Positions 1-8,597 of a DNA stretch of 64,000 nucleotides are shown here, piece by piece. Numbering within the stretch: the stretch's first letter is position 1; each line of letters begins with the position of its first letter. Source of the stretch: Streptomyces cylindrosporus (lineage in GTDB: Bacteria > Actinomycetota > Actinomycetes > Streptomycetales > Streptomycetaceae); NCBI RefSeq assembly GCF_022698165.1, contig NZ_JALDAY010000003.1:1-64000 (forward strand), in the 5' to 3' direction. Below the pieces are notes generated by a model, which saw nothing but the letters and a program-made list of their open reading frames with translations, did no database searches and was not told the origin of the DNA. The translations under genes were made by a program, and so were the position numbers.

Positions 1-388
1 CTACGACGCCCTCAAGGACAAGCAGCAGAACCAGGTCATCCGGCTGGAGCACGGGCGGCCCATCCGTTTCGGCGGCACCCGCGGCGTGGTCCGCGACCGG
101 GCCACCGGCGATCTGAAGGTGGTCGACGTGACGGACGACAACGAGGCGGACATCGTGGTCCACGACGCCCACTCCCCCTCCCCCACCACCGCCTTCGCCC
201 TCTCCCGCCTCGCCGACCCGCACACCCTGCACCACACCCCGATCGGCGTCTTCCGCGCCGTCGACCGGCCGGTCTACGACAGGCAGCTGGCCGACCAGCT
301 CGACACCGCGATCGAACAGAACGGGAAGGGCGATCTGGCCGCCCTCCTCGCCGGCAACGACACCTGGACCGTGGGGAGTTCCTCATGA
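1..388 (+). CDS. 2-oxoacid:ferredoxin oxidoreductase beta subunit, C-terminal part (partial at window edge)
   Basis: The window opens inside this gene; about 128 residues remain, read from base 2. The visible part resembles the C-terminal third of the TPP-binding beta subunit of 2-oxoacid (2-oxoglutarate or pyruvate):ferredoxin oxidoreductases, with the EHGRPIRFGG stretch that follows the catalytic core and the typical YDRQLADQL tail. These cytoplasmic enzymes oxidatively decarboxylate 2-oxoacids to acyl-CoA and reduce ferredoxin. The next gene is a ferredoxin whose ATG overlaps this stop (ATGA), which fits an electron-acceptor partner. The TPP-binding region and the alpha subunit lie outside the window, so the substrate cannot be judged. 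Confidence 0.8.
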   Translation, partial: YDALKDKQQNQVIRLEHGRPIRFGGTRGVVRDRATGDLKVVDVTDDNEADIVVHDAHSPSPTTAFALSRLADPHTLHHTPIGVFRAVDRPVYDRQLADQLDTAIEQNGKGDLAALLAGNDTWTVGSSS

Positions 389-705
389 CGTACGTCATCG
401 CCCAGCCCTGCGTCGACATCAAGGACAAGGCCTGTGTCGACGAGTGCCCCGTGGACTGCATCTACGAGGGTCCGCGCAAGATGTACATCAACCCGGAGGA
501 GTGCGTCGACTGCGGCGCCTGCGAGCCGGTCTGCCCGGTCGAGGCGATCTACTTCGAGGACGACGTCCCCGGGGAGTGGTCGGCCTTCCGGGTGGCAGAG
601 ACCGAGTTCTTCGCCGAGCTGGGCTCGCCGGGCGGGGCGAGCGGCCACGGTCCGGTGGACGAGGACCACCCCGTGGTCGCCGGGCAGCCCGTGTCCACCG
701 GCTGA
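385..705 (+). CDS. fdxA: Seven-iron ferredoxin (3Fe-4S/4Fe-4S)
   Basis: A 106-residue ferredoxin of the FdxA type found across actinobacteria. The N-terminal half carries PCVDIKDKACVDECPVDC and the second cluster motif CVDCGACEPVCP, the arrangement that binds one 3Fe-4S and one 4Fe-4S cluster. The C-terminal FFAELGSPGGA tail is also typical. The start is the ATG at 385, which overlaps the previous stop as ATGA, with a GGGGAG ribosome site six bases upstream. Overlap with the oxidoreductase beta gene implies translational coupling and makes it the likely electron acceptor (inference). Confidence 0.93.
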   Translation: MTYVIAQPCVDIKDKACVDECPVDCIYEGPRKMYINPEECVDCGACEPVCPVEAIYFEDDVPGEWSAFRVAETEFFAELGSPGGASGHGPVDEDHPVVAGQPVSTG

Positions 706-799
706 GCGGCCCCGATCGGCCTGAGTGTCTCCTGCGCTCCGCCGTGACCTGTGCTTACTGTCGGCACGTCAGTTTCCGCGGTGGGAAGGGAGACGGGAC

Positions 800-2551
800 G
801 TGCGTGTACGAGGGGTGCCCGCTGTCGTGGCCGCGCTGCTCGCCGCGCCGGCGGTGACCGTGCCCGCGCACGCGGCGCAGACGAAGGAGCCGCTCCCGCT
901 GGAGCGGCTATTCGACAACACGGCCGTCAGCGACGACGCCCGCCCGGCCGACGCGGACTTCGACGGCTCCGGAGCCTCGCTGTCGGCGCAGGACCTGGCG
1001 GCCGCCGGCTGGACACCGGGACGGGAACTCACCGTCCAGGGGGCCCGGCTGACCTGGCCGCGCCGGCAGCCGGGCGAGCCGGACAACGTCCGGGCCGACG
1101 GACAGACCGTGCGCGTCGGCGGCCGCGGTGACGCCCTCGCCTTCCTGGTGGCCGGCACGAGCGGCACCGACGTCACCGGCACGGGCTCGGTGTCGTACAG
1201 GAACGGGAGTCGCTCGACGTACCGGATCACCGCGCCCGACTGGCGTACCGGCCCGCTCGCCACGAAGGCGGTCGCGCTGCCGCATGTCAACGAGCCGACC
1301 GGCCAACTCGCCGAGCGGACGCGGCTGTACGTCGTGACGGTGCCGCTGGTGGCGGAGCGCGAGGTCGCCTCGGTGCGGCTGCCGCGGGCGGCCGGGCTGC
1401 ATGTGTTCGCGCTGGCGGTACGGGGCTCGGTCCGGGGGTGGAGCGGAAGCTGGGGCGTTTCGACGTCCGGTTTTCCGGCCGTCGGACCGTGGAGCGACCG
1501 GACGCTGCGGCTCGTGGTGCACACCTCGGTGGGCGGGCCGCGGGTGCGGCTGCGGTTCGACAACACCTTCGCCGCGGCGCCGGTGCGGATCGGAAGCGCG
1601 ACGGTGGCGGTGCAGCGGGCGGGGGCGACACCGGTGGAGGCGCCGGTGCCGGTGTCCTTCGGGGGCGCGGGCGGTGCCGAGATCCCGGCGGGGGCGCAGG
1701 CGTTCAGCGATCCGCTGGACTTCGTGGTGCCCGCGGGCGCCAACCTGCTGGTCAGCTTCCATCTGCCGGAGCTCGTGACGGCGGCGCCCGTGCACCGGCT
1801 GGCCGTGCAGCGGTCGTATCTGAGCGAACCCGGCGACCACTCGGCGGACGACTCCGCAACGGCGTATCCGACGGTCCTGACGAACTGGCCGCTGCTGACA
1901 GGCGTGGACGTGACCGGCGGGCCGGGATCCGTGGTGGCGCTCGGGGACTCGATCACCGACGGCGACCGGTCGACGACGGACGCCAACCGGCGCTGGCCCG
2001 ATGTGCTGGCCGCACGGCTGTCGGAGCAGGACCTGGTCCCGCGCTACGGGGTGCTGAACCAGGGGATCTCCGGCAACCGTGTCGTCTCCGACCGCTACCC
2101 CGGCAACGGGGTCTCGACGGACTCGGCCGGTGTGAGCGCCCTGCACCGGTTCGACCGGGACGTCCTCGCCCAGACTTCGGTCCGCAGCGTGATCGTCTTC
2201 GAGGGGATCAACGATCTGCTGGCGAAGGCCACCGGCGCACAAGTGACCGCCGGACTGCGGGAACTCGCGGACCGGGCGCACGCACGGGGGCTGCGCGTAC
2301 TGGCGGCGACGATCCTGCCCTGCGGGGGCCGGACGGGCTGCACGGCCGACGTGGACGCCGAACGGACCGCCGTCAACGACTGGCTGCGGAGCACGGGCCG
2401 GTTCGACGGCGTCCTGGACTTCGACGCCGTGATCCGCGACCCCGCCCTGCCGACGCGCATGCTGCCCGCCTACGACAGCGGGGACCATCTCCATCCGGGG
2501 GACGCCGGGCTGGCCGCGCTCGCCCGGTCCGTCGACCTGAAGCTGCTGTAG
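800..2551 (+). CDS. Secreted SGNH/GDSL-family hydrolase
   Basis: A 583-residue exported esterase/lipase-type protein. I start it at the GTG at 800, just after a GGAAGGGAG ribosome site; this gives a clean signal peptide (RVRGVPAVVAALLAAPAV, then PAHAA). The first ~370 mature residues are a beta-rich domain I cannot name. The hydrolase domain then has block I (VVALGDSITDG, nucleophile Ser384), block II (NQGISGNRV), block III (EGINDLL) and the C-terminal DHLHPGDAG with the Asp-x-x-His pair. Members cleave acyl or acetyl esters; the natural substrate is unknown. It converges on the exonuclease III gene with only 3 bp between stops. Confidence 0.9.
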   Translation: MRVRGVPAVVAALLAAPAVTVPAHAAQTKEPLPLERLFDNTAVSDDARPADADFDGSGASLSAQDLAAAGWTPGRELTVQGARLTWPRRQPGEPDNVRADGQTVRVGGRGDALAFLVAGTSGTDVTGTGSVSYRNGSRSTYRITAPDWRTGPLATKAVALPHVNEPTGQLAERTRLYVVTVPLVAEREVASVRLPRAAGLHVFALAVRGSVRGWSGSWGVSTSGFPAVGPWSDRTLRLVVHTSVGGPRVRLRFDNTFAAAPVRIGSATVAVQRAGATPVEAPVPVSFGGAGGAEIPAGAQAFSDPLDFVVPAGANLLVSFHLPELVTAAPVHRLAVQRSYLSEPGDHSADDSATAYPTVLTNWPLLTGVDVTGGPGSVVALGDSITDGDRSTTDANRRWPDVLAARLSEQDLVPRYGVLNQGISGNRVVSDRYPGNGVSTDSAGVSALHRFDRDVLAQTSVRSVIVFEGINDLLAKATGAQVTAGLRELADRAHARGLRVLAATILPCGGRTGCTADVDAERTAVNDWLRSTGRFDGVLDFDAVIRDPALPTRMLPAYDSGDHLHPGDAGLAALARSVDLKLL

Positions 2552-2554
2552 GCG

Positions 2555-3334
2555 TCAGACGTCCAGGTCCACCACCACCGGCGCGTGGTCCGAGGCACCC
2601 TTGCCCTTGCGCTCCTCCCGGTCCACGTACGCGTCCGTGACGGCCTTGGTGAACGGCTCGTTGGCGTACACCAGGTCGATGCGCATACCGCGGTTCTTGG
2701 GGAAGGCGAGCTGGCGGTAGTCCCAGTACGTGTACGGGCGGTCGTACTTGAGGGGGCGCGGGACCACGTCGGACAGGCCGGCCTCGCGCAGCGCGGCCAG
2801 GGCGGCGCGCTCGGCCGGGGTGACATGGGTGAGGCCCTCGAAGGCGGCCACGTCGAAGACGTCCTCGTCCGTCGGCGCCACGTTGTAGTCACCGAGGACC
2901 GCGAAGGGGCGGCTGCCCTGCGCGTCACCGGCGACGGCTGCCTTGAGGGCCTCGAACCACTGGAGCTTGTAGGCGTAGTGGGGGTGGTCCACCTCACGGC
3001 CATTCGGCACGTACACCGACCAGACGCGGACCGGGCCGCAGGTCGCCGAGATGGCCCGGGGCTCCTCCGCGCCGTCGTAGCCGGGGTCGCCGGGCAGGCC
3101 CTTGACGACGTCCTCCAGGCCGAGCCGGGAGACGACCGCCACGCCGTTCCACCGCCCGGTCGCGTTCACCGCCGCCTCGTAGCCCGCCGCGCGCAGCTCG
3201 TCGTACGGGAACTGCTCCTCGGCGAGCTTGGCCTCCTGCAGGCACAGCACGTCGGTGCCGCTGCTCTCCAGCCAGGCCAGGAGCCTGGGCAGGCGGGCGG
3301 TGATCGAGTTCACGTTCCAGGTCGCGATGCGCAT
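2555..3334 (-). CDS. xthA: Exodeoxyribonuclease III (AP endonuclease)
   Basis: A 259-residue protein of the exonuclease III/ExoA family, which cuts DNA at abasic sites and has 3'-5' exonuclease activity. It begins MRIATWNVNSITAR, has the catalytic Glu in LCLQEAK, VYVPNG, the metal-binding GDYNVAP, and ends with the SDHAPV active-site His motif. Length matches the family. It is a single gene, converging on the GDSL hydrolase and followed on the same strand (upstream) by a metallo-beta-lactamase-fold gene. Confidence 0.96.
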   Translation of the reverse strand: MRIATWNVNSITARLPRLLAWLESSGTDVLCLQEAKLAEEQFPYDELRAAGYEAAVNATGRWNGVAVVSRLGLEDVVKGLPGDPGYDGAEEPRAISATCGPVRVWSVYVPNGREVDHPHYAYKLQWFEALKAAVAGDAQGSRPFAVLGDYNVAPTDEDVFDVAAFEGLTHVTPAERAALAALREAGLSDVVPRPLKYDRPYTYWDYRQLAFPKNRGMRIDLVYANEPFTKAVTDAYVDREERKGKGASDHAPVVVDLDV

Positions 3335-3402
3335 GCCTCACAACCTACCGGGCAGGACTGACAACGCCCTCGCCCCGCCCGGCCGACAGCTGGGGCAGGC
3401 GC

Positions 3403-4038
3403 TCAGACCTCGGCGGAGTCGCCCGGCGTGAGCCGCAGGTGCTCGGCGCCGCCCAGCGCGCCGATCTGGCGGTCGTAGATGGGGCGGGCGAGATCGGTGA
3501 GCAGGGCGTCGTGGATGTCGTACGCGCGTTGCGGCTTGACCTCGCGGACGTAGTCGATGACCTCGGAGATCTTGCTCCAGGGGGCCATGACGGGGAGCAT
3601 CAGCGTCTCGACGGGGTGGTCGGGGACGGTGAGGGCGTCGCCGGGGTGGAAGAGCTTGCCGCCGTCGACGAGGTAGCCGACGTTGGTGATGCGCGGGATG
3701 TCCGGGTGGATGACGGCGTGCAGTTCGCCGTGGACCTGGACGTCGAAGCCGGCCGCGGTGAAGGTGTCGCCGTGGCCGACGGTATGCACACGGCCCGGGA
3801 AGGCGGCGGAGATCTGCTCCGCCACGGAGGCGAGGGTCCAGATCTCGGTGGCCGGGTCGGCCTCCATCGCCGCCCGCAGCCGCTCCTCGTTGAAGTGGTC
3901 GGGGTGCTCGTGCGTGACGAGGATCGCGTCCGCGCCGATCGCGGCGTCCTCCTCGCTGAACCCGCCCGGGTCCAGGACGAGCGTCCGCCCGTCCTTCTCG
4001 AGTCGTACGCACGAGTGGGACTTCTTCGTGAGCTTCAT
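3403..4038 (-). CDS. Metallo-beta-lactamase-fold hydrolase (UlaG-like)
   Basis: A 211-residue MBL-fold protein with the metal-binding signature THEHPDHF near residue 42, HPGDAL and a later IHDAL element. The start MKLTKKSHSCVRL is chosen over the ATG three codons upstream because GGATGAGAG sits at the proper distance from it. The HSCVRLEKDGRTLVLDPG opening is typical of the small UlaG-like L-ascorbate lactonase relatives, whose substrate is mostly unknown. It is monocistronic between xthA and pcaL. Confidence 0.85.
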   Translation of the reverse strand: MKLTKKSHSCVRLEKDGRTLVLDPGGFSEEDAAIGADAILVTHEHPDHFNEERLRAAMEADPATEIWTLASVAEQISAAFPGRVHTVGHGDTFTAAGFDVQVHGELHAVIHPDIPRITNVGYLVDGGKLFHPGDALTVPDHPVETLMLPVMAPWSKISEVIDYVREVKPQRAYDIHDALLTDLARPIYDRQIGALGGAEHLRLTPGDSAEV

Positions 4039-4135
4039 GACTCTCATCCTGCCGCGTCCCGCACGCTCCGGGACGACACCAGCCCGGTGCTCTCGCCACC
4101 AGCCTGAAGATCACTCCTCGCCGCGGGTGCGCGGG

Positions 4136-5449
4136 TCACTCCTCGGGAGTGGTTTCCTCCTTTATGACCTGCTGGGCCACCTTGAACGCGCTGTTCGCCG
4201 CCGGTACGCCGCAGTAGACGGCCGCCTGGAGCAGCACCTCCTTGATCTCGGCCGGGGTGAGGCCGTTGCGCAGGGCGGCGCGCACGTGGAAGGCGAGCTC
4301 CTCCAGGTGGCCGCCGGCGACCAGGGCGGTGAGCGTGACGCAGCTGCGCGAGCGGCGGTCGAGACCGGGCCGGTCCCAGATCTCGCCCCAGGCGTAGCGG
4401 GTGATGAACTCCTGGAAGTCCCCGGAGAACTCGTCGGCCTGCGCCAGCGCCCGGTCGACGTGGGCGTCGCCGAGCACCTCGCGGCGGACCTTGATGCCGG
4501 CGTCGTACGGATCGGGCCGCCCGTTCGTCCGCGGGGGCACCACGGCCGCGGGAGCGATCTCGGCGATCGGCACGGACTGCGGAGGCTGCTGGGGCGCGGC
4601 GGCGAGCACCGGCTTGACCGGCGCCGCGGGGATGGCGATCTGGCCGGTGGAGGACTCGACGTAGCCGGGCTGCCAGGCCGTGGAGAAGTGCCGTACCAGC
4701 AGGTCGGTGACGGCGGCGGGCTGCTCGACCGGCACCAGGTGGGAGGCGCCGGGGACGACGGCGAGCCGGGCGTCGGGGATCCCGGCGACCAGGGTGCGGG
4801 CCTCGGCGGGCCCGGTGACCTTGTCGTCCGAGCCGACCAGGACGAGCGTCGGCACACCCACGCTGCCGAGCTCGGCCCGCACGTCGAAGGTGGCCAGCGC
4901 CTCGCACGCGGCGATGTAGCAGCCGGGGTCGGTGGTGCGCACCATCTGCACGGCCCAGTCGGTGATCGCGGGCTGCGCGGCGGCGAAACCGGTGGTGAAC
5001 CAGCGGTCCGGGGACGTACGGGCGATCGGGTCGAGCCCGTTGGTGCGCACTATCACTCCGCGCTGCCGGAACTCGTCCGCCGTTCCGAACCGGGGCGAGG
5101 CGGAGATCACCGCGAGCGAGGCGAGCCGCTCCGGGTGGCGCAGCGCGAGCTCGACGCCGATCGCGCCGCCGAGCGCACAGCCCGCGTAGCCGAAGCGCTG
5201 CACGCCGAGCGAGTCGAGGGTGACCAGGAGCCGGGCGACGAGGTCGCCGACGGAGGCCGCGGGGTAGGCGGGGGCTCCGCCGTGTCCCGGCAGGTCGAAC
5301 CGGAACACGCGCCACTGCTTGATCAGCTCGGGCACCTGCCGGTCCCACATGTGCCAGGTGGTGCCGAGAGAGGGACCGAGGATGAGGACCGGGGCGTCTT
5401 CCGGGCCGTCGAAGCGGTACTGGAGGGCGGGGGTCGTCGTCTCACTCAC
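4136..5449 (-). CDS. pcaL: 3-oxoadipate enol-lactonase / 4-carboxymuconolactone decarboxylase fusion (PcaL)
   Basis: A 437-residue fusion. Residues ~1-265 are an alpha/beta-hydrolase (RFDLPGHGG, nucleophile region GYAGCALGGAIG, catalytic His in GASHLVPVEQP) matching 3-oxoadipate enol-lactonase PcaD. Residues ~310-437 match gamma-carboxymuconolactone decarboxylase PcaC (REVLGDAHVDRA, RYAWGEIWDRPGL, HVRAALRNGLT). Together they perform consecutive protocatechuate-pathway steps. The GTG start at 5449 gives the complete N-terminus. No other pca gene is in the window, so this is either an isolated extra copy or a paralogue with another lactone substrate. The nucleophile elbow has Cys in place of Ser (GYAGCALGG), a variant seen in some PcaD-like enzymes. 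Confidence 0.88.
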   Translation of the reverse strand: MSETTTPALQYRFDGPEDAPVLILGPSLGTTWHMWDRQVPELIKQWRVFRFDLPGHGGAPAYPAASVGDLVARLLVTLDSLGVQRFGYAGCALGGAIGVELALRHPERLASLAVISASPRFGTADEFRQRGVIVRTNGLDPIARTSPDRWFTTGFAAAQPAITDWAVQMVRTTDPGCYIAACEALATFDVRAELGSVGVPTLVLVGSDDKVTGPAEARTLVAGIPDARLAVVPGASHLVPVEQPAAVTDLLVRHFSTAWQPGYVESSTGQIAIPAAPVKPVLAAAPQQPPQSVPIAEIAPAAVVPPRTNGRPDPYDAGIKVRREVLGDAHVDRALAQADEFSGDFQEFITRYAWGEIWDRPGLDRRSRSCVTLTALVAGGHLEELAFHVRAALRNGLTPAEIKEVLLQAAVYCGVPAANSAFKVAQQVIKEETTPEE

Positions 5450-5636
5450 CGCTCCACGCTAACCGCCGTTTCTGTCCCTTACGCCCAGTGGCCCCCAGTC
5501 CTCACACCTGACTCCCGTGGATCACCCGCGAACCCTCACACCGCCTTCACGGGATGTCGGAGGAACGGGTCGAAGCGGTGGCCTGGAGGAGGCGGGTCGG
5601 CAGCACACGCGGCCTCGCGGGGCATCGCGGGCGGGC

Positions 5637-8597
5637 TCAGAGGTCGTTCGGTGTGCCCAGGCCGGTGAGGGCGCCCACCGGGTCCAGGTCGGGGGTGCCG
5701 CGGGGCCACCAGTCCTCGTCGCCCGGTTCCGACTCGTAGGCGTACCACAGGCCGTCGCGGCCGAAGCGGAGTTGGACGTGTCCGCGGGGGTGGCTGAGGT
5801 GGTTGCGCCAGGGCCGGAACGCCGGCAGGTCGGCGGCCAGGAGCAGGGGTCGGGCCCGGTCGAAGCGTCCGGCCGGTGGATCCCAGGGCTCCTCCAGCAC
5901 CGCGAGCCCTTCCAGCCCGCCCTGCCGCCACGCGGCGACCGCGCGCGCCAGCTCGGACGGGGTGCGCTGGGCGGCGGAGGCGAGCGAGGCGTAGAGCGCG
6001 CGGGTGCCGGCGGTGAGGCCGGAGCCGGGGCGGGCGGCGGCGAGCCGGACCGCGTCCTGCCACAGCGTCAGCTCGCCGACCGGGTCACGGCCGGTGGTGA
6101 GCAGGGCGTGCGCGCGGGCGGCGGCGTCGGTGGCGAGCTGGTCGAGCGCGAAGGGGTCGGGGCCGCCCGGTGCGGCCGGGTAGGCCGGGGGCTGCTCGGG
6201 GTGCGCGGGCGCGGGCAACGGTGGCGGCAGCGGTGGGAGTCGGCGGGCCGCGAGCGCTTCGGTGGCGCGTACGCCGGGCAGCGGGGCGGGTTCCCGCTCC
6301 TGTGCGGCGCGGGCCGCGCGGGCGGCGTTGAGCCGGGAGAGGGCGTCGAGCAGCTCGCGTTCACCTCGGCCGCGGAGCAGGAGCAGTACGAAGGGGTCGG
6401 CGTCGAGGAGCCTGGCCGTCTGGTAGCAGAGGGCGGCGGCGTGCTTGCAGGGGTGACCGCGGTCGGGGCAGCTGCAGTGCGGGTCGAGATCGCGCGGCCC
6501 CGGCAGCAGCGGCACCCCGCAGTCCGCGAGCGAGTGCGGCAACTCCCGGTCCAGCAGGGCGGCGATGTGTCCGGGGCGCTCCACGGCGACGTCCAGAAAC
6601 CGCGCCCACTCGGCGTCGTCCAGCGTCCGCAGCCGGACCTGGACGCGGTAGGGGCGGGGCCGGCTGCCCTGCACATAGGCGAGCACGACGCCTGGGGTGA
6701 CGGTGATGGCGTCCACGTGCCCCTGCTCGGCATAACTCCGCCCACGGGCCAGCCGCTTGGGGTCCAGGGCGCCTTGTTCGAGCGCGGCGATCCAGGCGTT
6801 GCCCCACCAGGTTTCGGCGAACCGGGGGGAGGTGTCGGGACCGGCGTCGCTGGAAGAAGCGCGGGGCGCGGGGGACGGGAACGCCGGGAAGGTACGGCGC
6901 AGTTCGCCGTCGCGCGAGGGGGCGGCCATGGAGTGCGGGACCCGCGGGAGGGGCGGGGGCGGGGTGGCGCCGGGTGTCGTCGCGTGCGGGTGTTCCGCGG
7001 AGGGTACGAGGGTTTCGACCTCGTCACTGGCGATCGGTGCGGTTCGATGCGAGGCCGCGCCCTGCTCCGAATCGGCGTTGCTGTCGCCGGCCCCCTCCCC
7101 CGGCTCCTCCGCCCCGGTCGGCATCCGAAACGCGTTCGCCAGCAACTCGCGCAGCTCAAGGGCTCGTCCACCGGTACCACGCCCCCGTGCACCGCCCACC
7201 GACGTCCGCCGAGCGGCCACACCCCGGCCCGCCCCACTCCCGCGCCCGGCACCCCTCACCACCGCCTCGTCGGCCCGAGCCCGCCGCGCCTCCCCACGCG
7301 CAGCACGCAACGCCTCCCGCGCCGCGTCCCCCGGCCGCGGCCCCACCGCATCAGGACCGGACCGCCCCGACCCGACGCCAGATGTCCGCCTCGATTCATG
7401 CCCACCAGAGTCACCACCGGCCCCACCCGACACCGCGACGCCACCACCCAGCTCATCGACGGCCCCAGCGCCCCGACCCGACCCGACCGCGGACCCACCC
7501 GGAGTCACAACATCCCCACCCAGCTCATCAACCGACCCCGCGAGCCGCCCTGAGTTCGCCGTGACCCCACCCGAGGCCACAACGTCCCCGCCCGGCTCAT
7601 CGACCGCCCCCACGCCCCGCCCCAAGCCGACCGCGGACCCACCCGAAGTCACAACCTCCCCACCCAGCCCGTCGACTGCCCCCACGCCCCGCCCTGAGCC
7701 GACCGCGGACCCACCGGACGTCGCAACGTCCCCACCCAGCTCATCAACCAGCCCCACGCGCCGCCCGGAGTCGGCCGTGACCCCACCGGAGGCCACAACG
7801 TCCCCGCCAGGCTCATCGACCGTCCCCACGCGCCGCCCTGAGTCGACCGCGGACCCACCGGACGTGGCAACGTCCTCACCCAGCTCATCAGCCAACCCCA
7901 CGCGCCGCCCCGAGTCGGCCTCGGACCCGCCAAAGGTCACGCTGTCCCCACCCGACTCATCGACCGCCCCCGTGCTCCGCCCCGAGCCGACCACCGACCC
8001 GCCGGAGACCTCGCCGTCGACCCTCTGCTCATCGGCAGGCCCGTGCGCGTCGCCCGCGGCAGAAGGCACCTCATCCGTACGACCCCCTCCGGACTCCCCC
8101 TCCTCCACGCCCCGTTCGCCGCGCTCCCCGTCAGCCGCGGCGCGCCTGGCGGACAGCGCCTGCCTCAGCGCGGCCCGAGCGGCGTCGGCCGGCCGCGCCC
8201 CGCGACGCCCAGGTTGCACAGCGCCCCGCTCCGACGCCGCGCCCTCCTCCAAAGGCGACCCCTGCCCAGTCTGAACGGAACCCTGCGTTGCTTGAGCCGA
8301 CCCCTGACCAGTCTTAGCGGTCCCCTGCCTTTCCTGAGCCGCCCCCTGCCCCGCCTGAGCCGACCCCTGCCTCGCCTGAGCCACCCCCCGCCCTGCTTGA
8401 GCCGACCGCTGCCCCGCCTGAGCCGCCCCCCGCCCTGCCGAAGCCAGAGCCGCCCCCTGCCCTCCCGCAGCAGACCCCTCCCTCGCCGGAGCCCCCTCCG
8501 TCGGCGCAGACTCCGCGTCTCCGCCCGGTACCGGCTCCCGCCGCTGCCGTGCCTCCCGCAAAGCCCGCCGGGCCTCGTCCGCCGGGCCGCCTGTCAT
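5637..8597 (-). CDS. SWIM zinc-finger protein with two internal tandem-repeat arrays
   Basis: A 986-residue protein whose ATG overlaps the stop of the SNF2 helicase (ATGA), so the two are co-translated. The conserved part is C-terminal: TWWGNAWIAALE near residue 560, then the SWIM motif CSCPDRGHPCKH around 705-717, a Zn-binding fold thought to contact DNA or protein. The N-terminal ~550 residues are low-complexity: a DEARRALREAR motif (6-17), eight 7-residue repeats (58-113), ADAARAALRQAL (137-148), eight 24-residue repeats (204-395) and GDAAREALRAAR (~423-434). The ALR motif thus occurs three times. Family function is unknown, but genomic pairing with a bacterial SNF2 helicase is common and suggests a nucleic-acid complex (inference). 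Confidence 0.85.
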   Translation of the reverse strand: MTGGPADEARRALREARQRREPVPGGDAESAPTEGAPAREGSAAGGQGAALASAGRGAAQAGQRSAQAGRGVAQARQGSAQAGQGAAQERQGTAKTGQGSAQATQGSVQTGQGSPLEEGAASERGAVQPGRRGARPADAARAALRQALSARRAAADGERGERGVEEGESGGGRTDEVPSAAGDAHGPADEQRVDGEVSGGSVVGSGRSTGAVDESGGDSVTFGGSEADSGRRVGLADELGEDVATSGGSAVDSGRRVGTVDEPGGDVVASGGVTADSGRRVGLVDELGGDVATSGGSAVGSGRGVGAVDGLGGEVVTSGGSAVGLGRGVGAVDEPGGDVVASGGVTANSGRLAGSVDELGGDVVTPGGSAVGSGRGAGAVDELGGGVAVSGGAGGDSGGHESRRTSGVGSGRSGPDAVGPRPGDAAREALRAARGEARRARADEAVVRGAGRGSGAGRGVAARRTSVGGARGRGTGGRALELRELLANAFRMPTGAEEPGEGAGDSNADSEQGAASHRTAPIASDEVETLVPSAEHPHATTPGATPPPPLPRVPHSMAAPSRDGELRRTFPAFPSPAPRASSSDAGPDTSPRFAETWWGNAWIAALEQGALDPKRLARGRSYAEQGHVDAITVTPGVVLAYVQGSRPRPYRVQVRLRTLDDAEWARFLDVAVERPGHIAALLDRELPHSLADCGVPLLPGPRDLDPHCSCPDRGHPCKHAAALCYQTARLLDADPFVLLLLRGRGERELLDALSRLNAARAARAAQEREPAPLPGVRATEALAARRLPPLPPPLPAPAHPEQPPAYPAAPGGPDPFALDQLATDAAARAHALLTTGRDPVGELTLWQDAVRLAAARPGSGLTAGTRALYASLASAAQRTPSELARAVAAWRQGGLEGLAVLEEPWDPPAGRFDRARPLLLAADLPAFRPWRNHLSHPRGHVQLRFGRDGLWYAYESEPGDEDWWPRGTPDLDPVGALTGLGTPNDL
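7413..7988 (-). repeat. Eight in-frame tandem repeats of 72 bp inside the SWIM gene
   Basis: Exactly 576 bp = 8 x 72 bp, encoding eight 24-residue units. Each starts GSGR, DSGR or a variant, has a central VDE(L/P)GGDV and ends SGGSAV or SGGVTA. Adjacent units differ by a few bases, and two alternating sub-types (SAV-ending and VTA-ending) suggest expansion by unequal crossover or slippage. The period is a multiple of three, so copy number can change without breaking the reading frame. Confidence 0.95.
8259..8426 (-). repeat. Eight in-frame 21-bp repeats (heptad array) inside the SWIM gene
   Basis: 168 bp = 8 x 21 bp, each encoding a 7-residue unit of the type SAQAGQG, VAQARQG or SVQTGQG, near the N-terminus of the SWIM protein (residues 58-113). 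The composition is Ala/Gln/Gly-rich and probably disordered or extended. Again the period preserves frame. Confidence 0.93.

Noticed and set aside
3403-4047. Upstream ATG at 4047 as the MBL-fold start
   Set aside because: The ATG three codons downstream has the better-placed GGATGAGAG ribosome site.
7413-7988. Possible CRISPR array
   Set aside because: Units are contiguous 72-bp coding repeats without unique spacers, and no cas genes are present.
6757-8274. Long open frame on the + strand opposite the SWIM gene
   Set aside because: Its Pro/Ser-rich translation mirrors the G-rich repeats on the other strand; there is no ribosome site and the minus-strand frame encodes the recognised SWIM domain.
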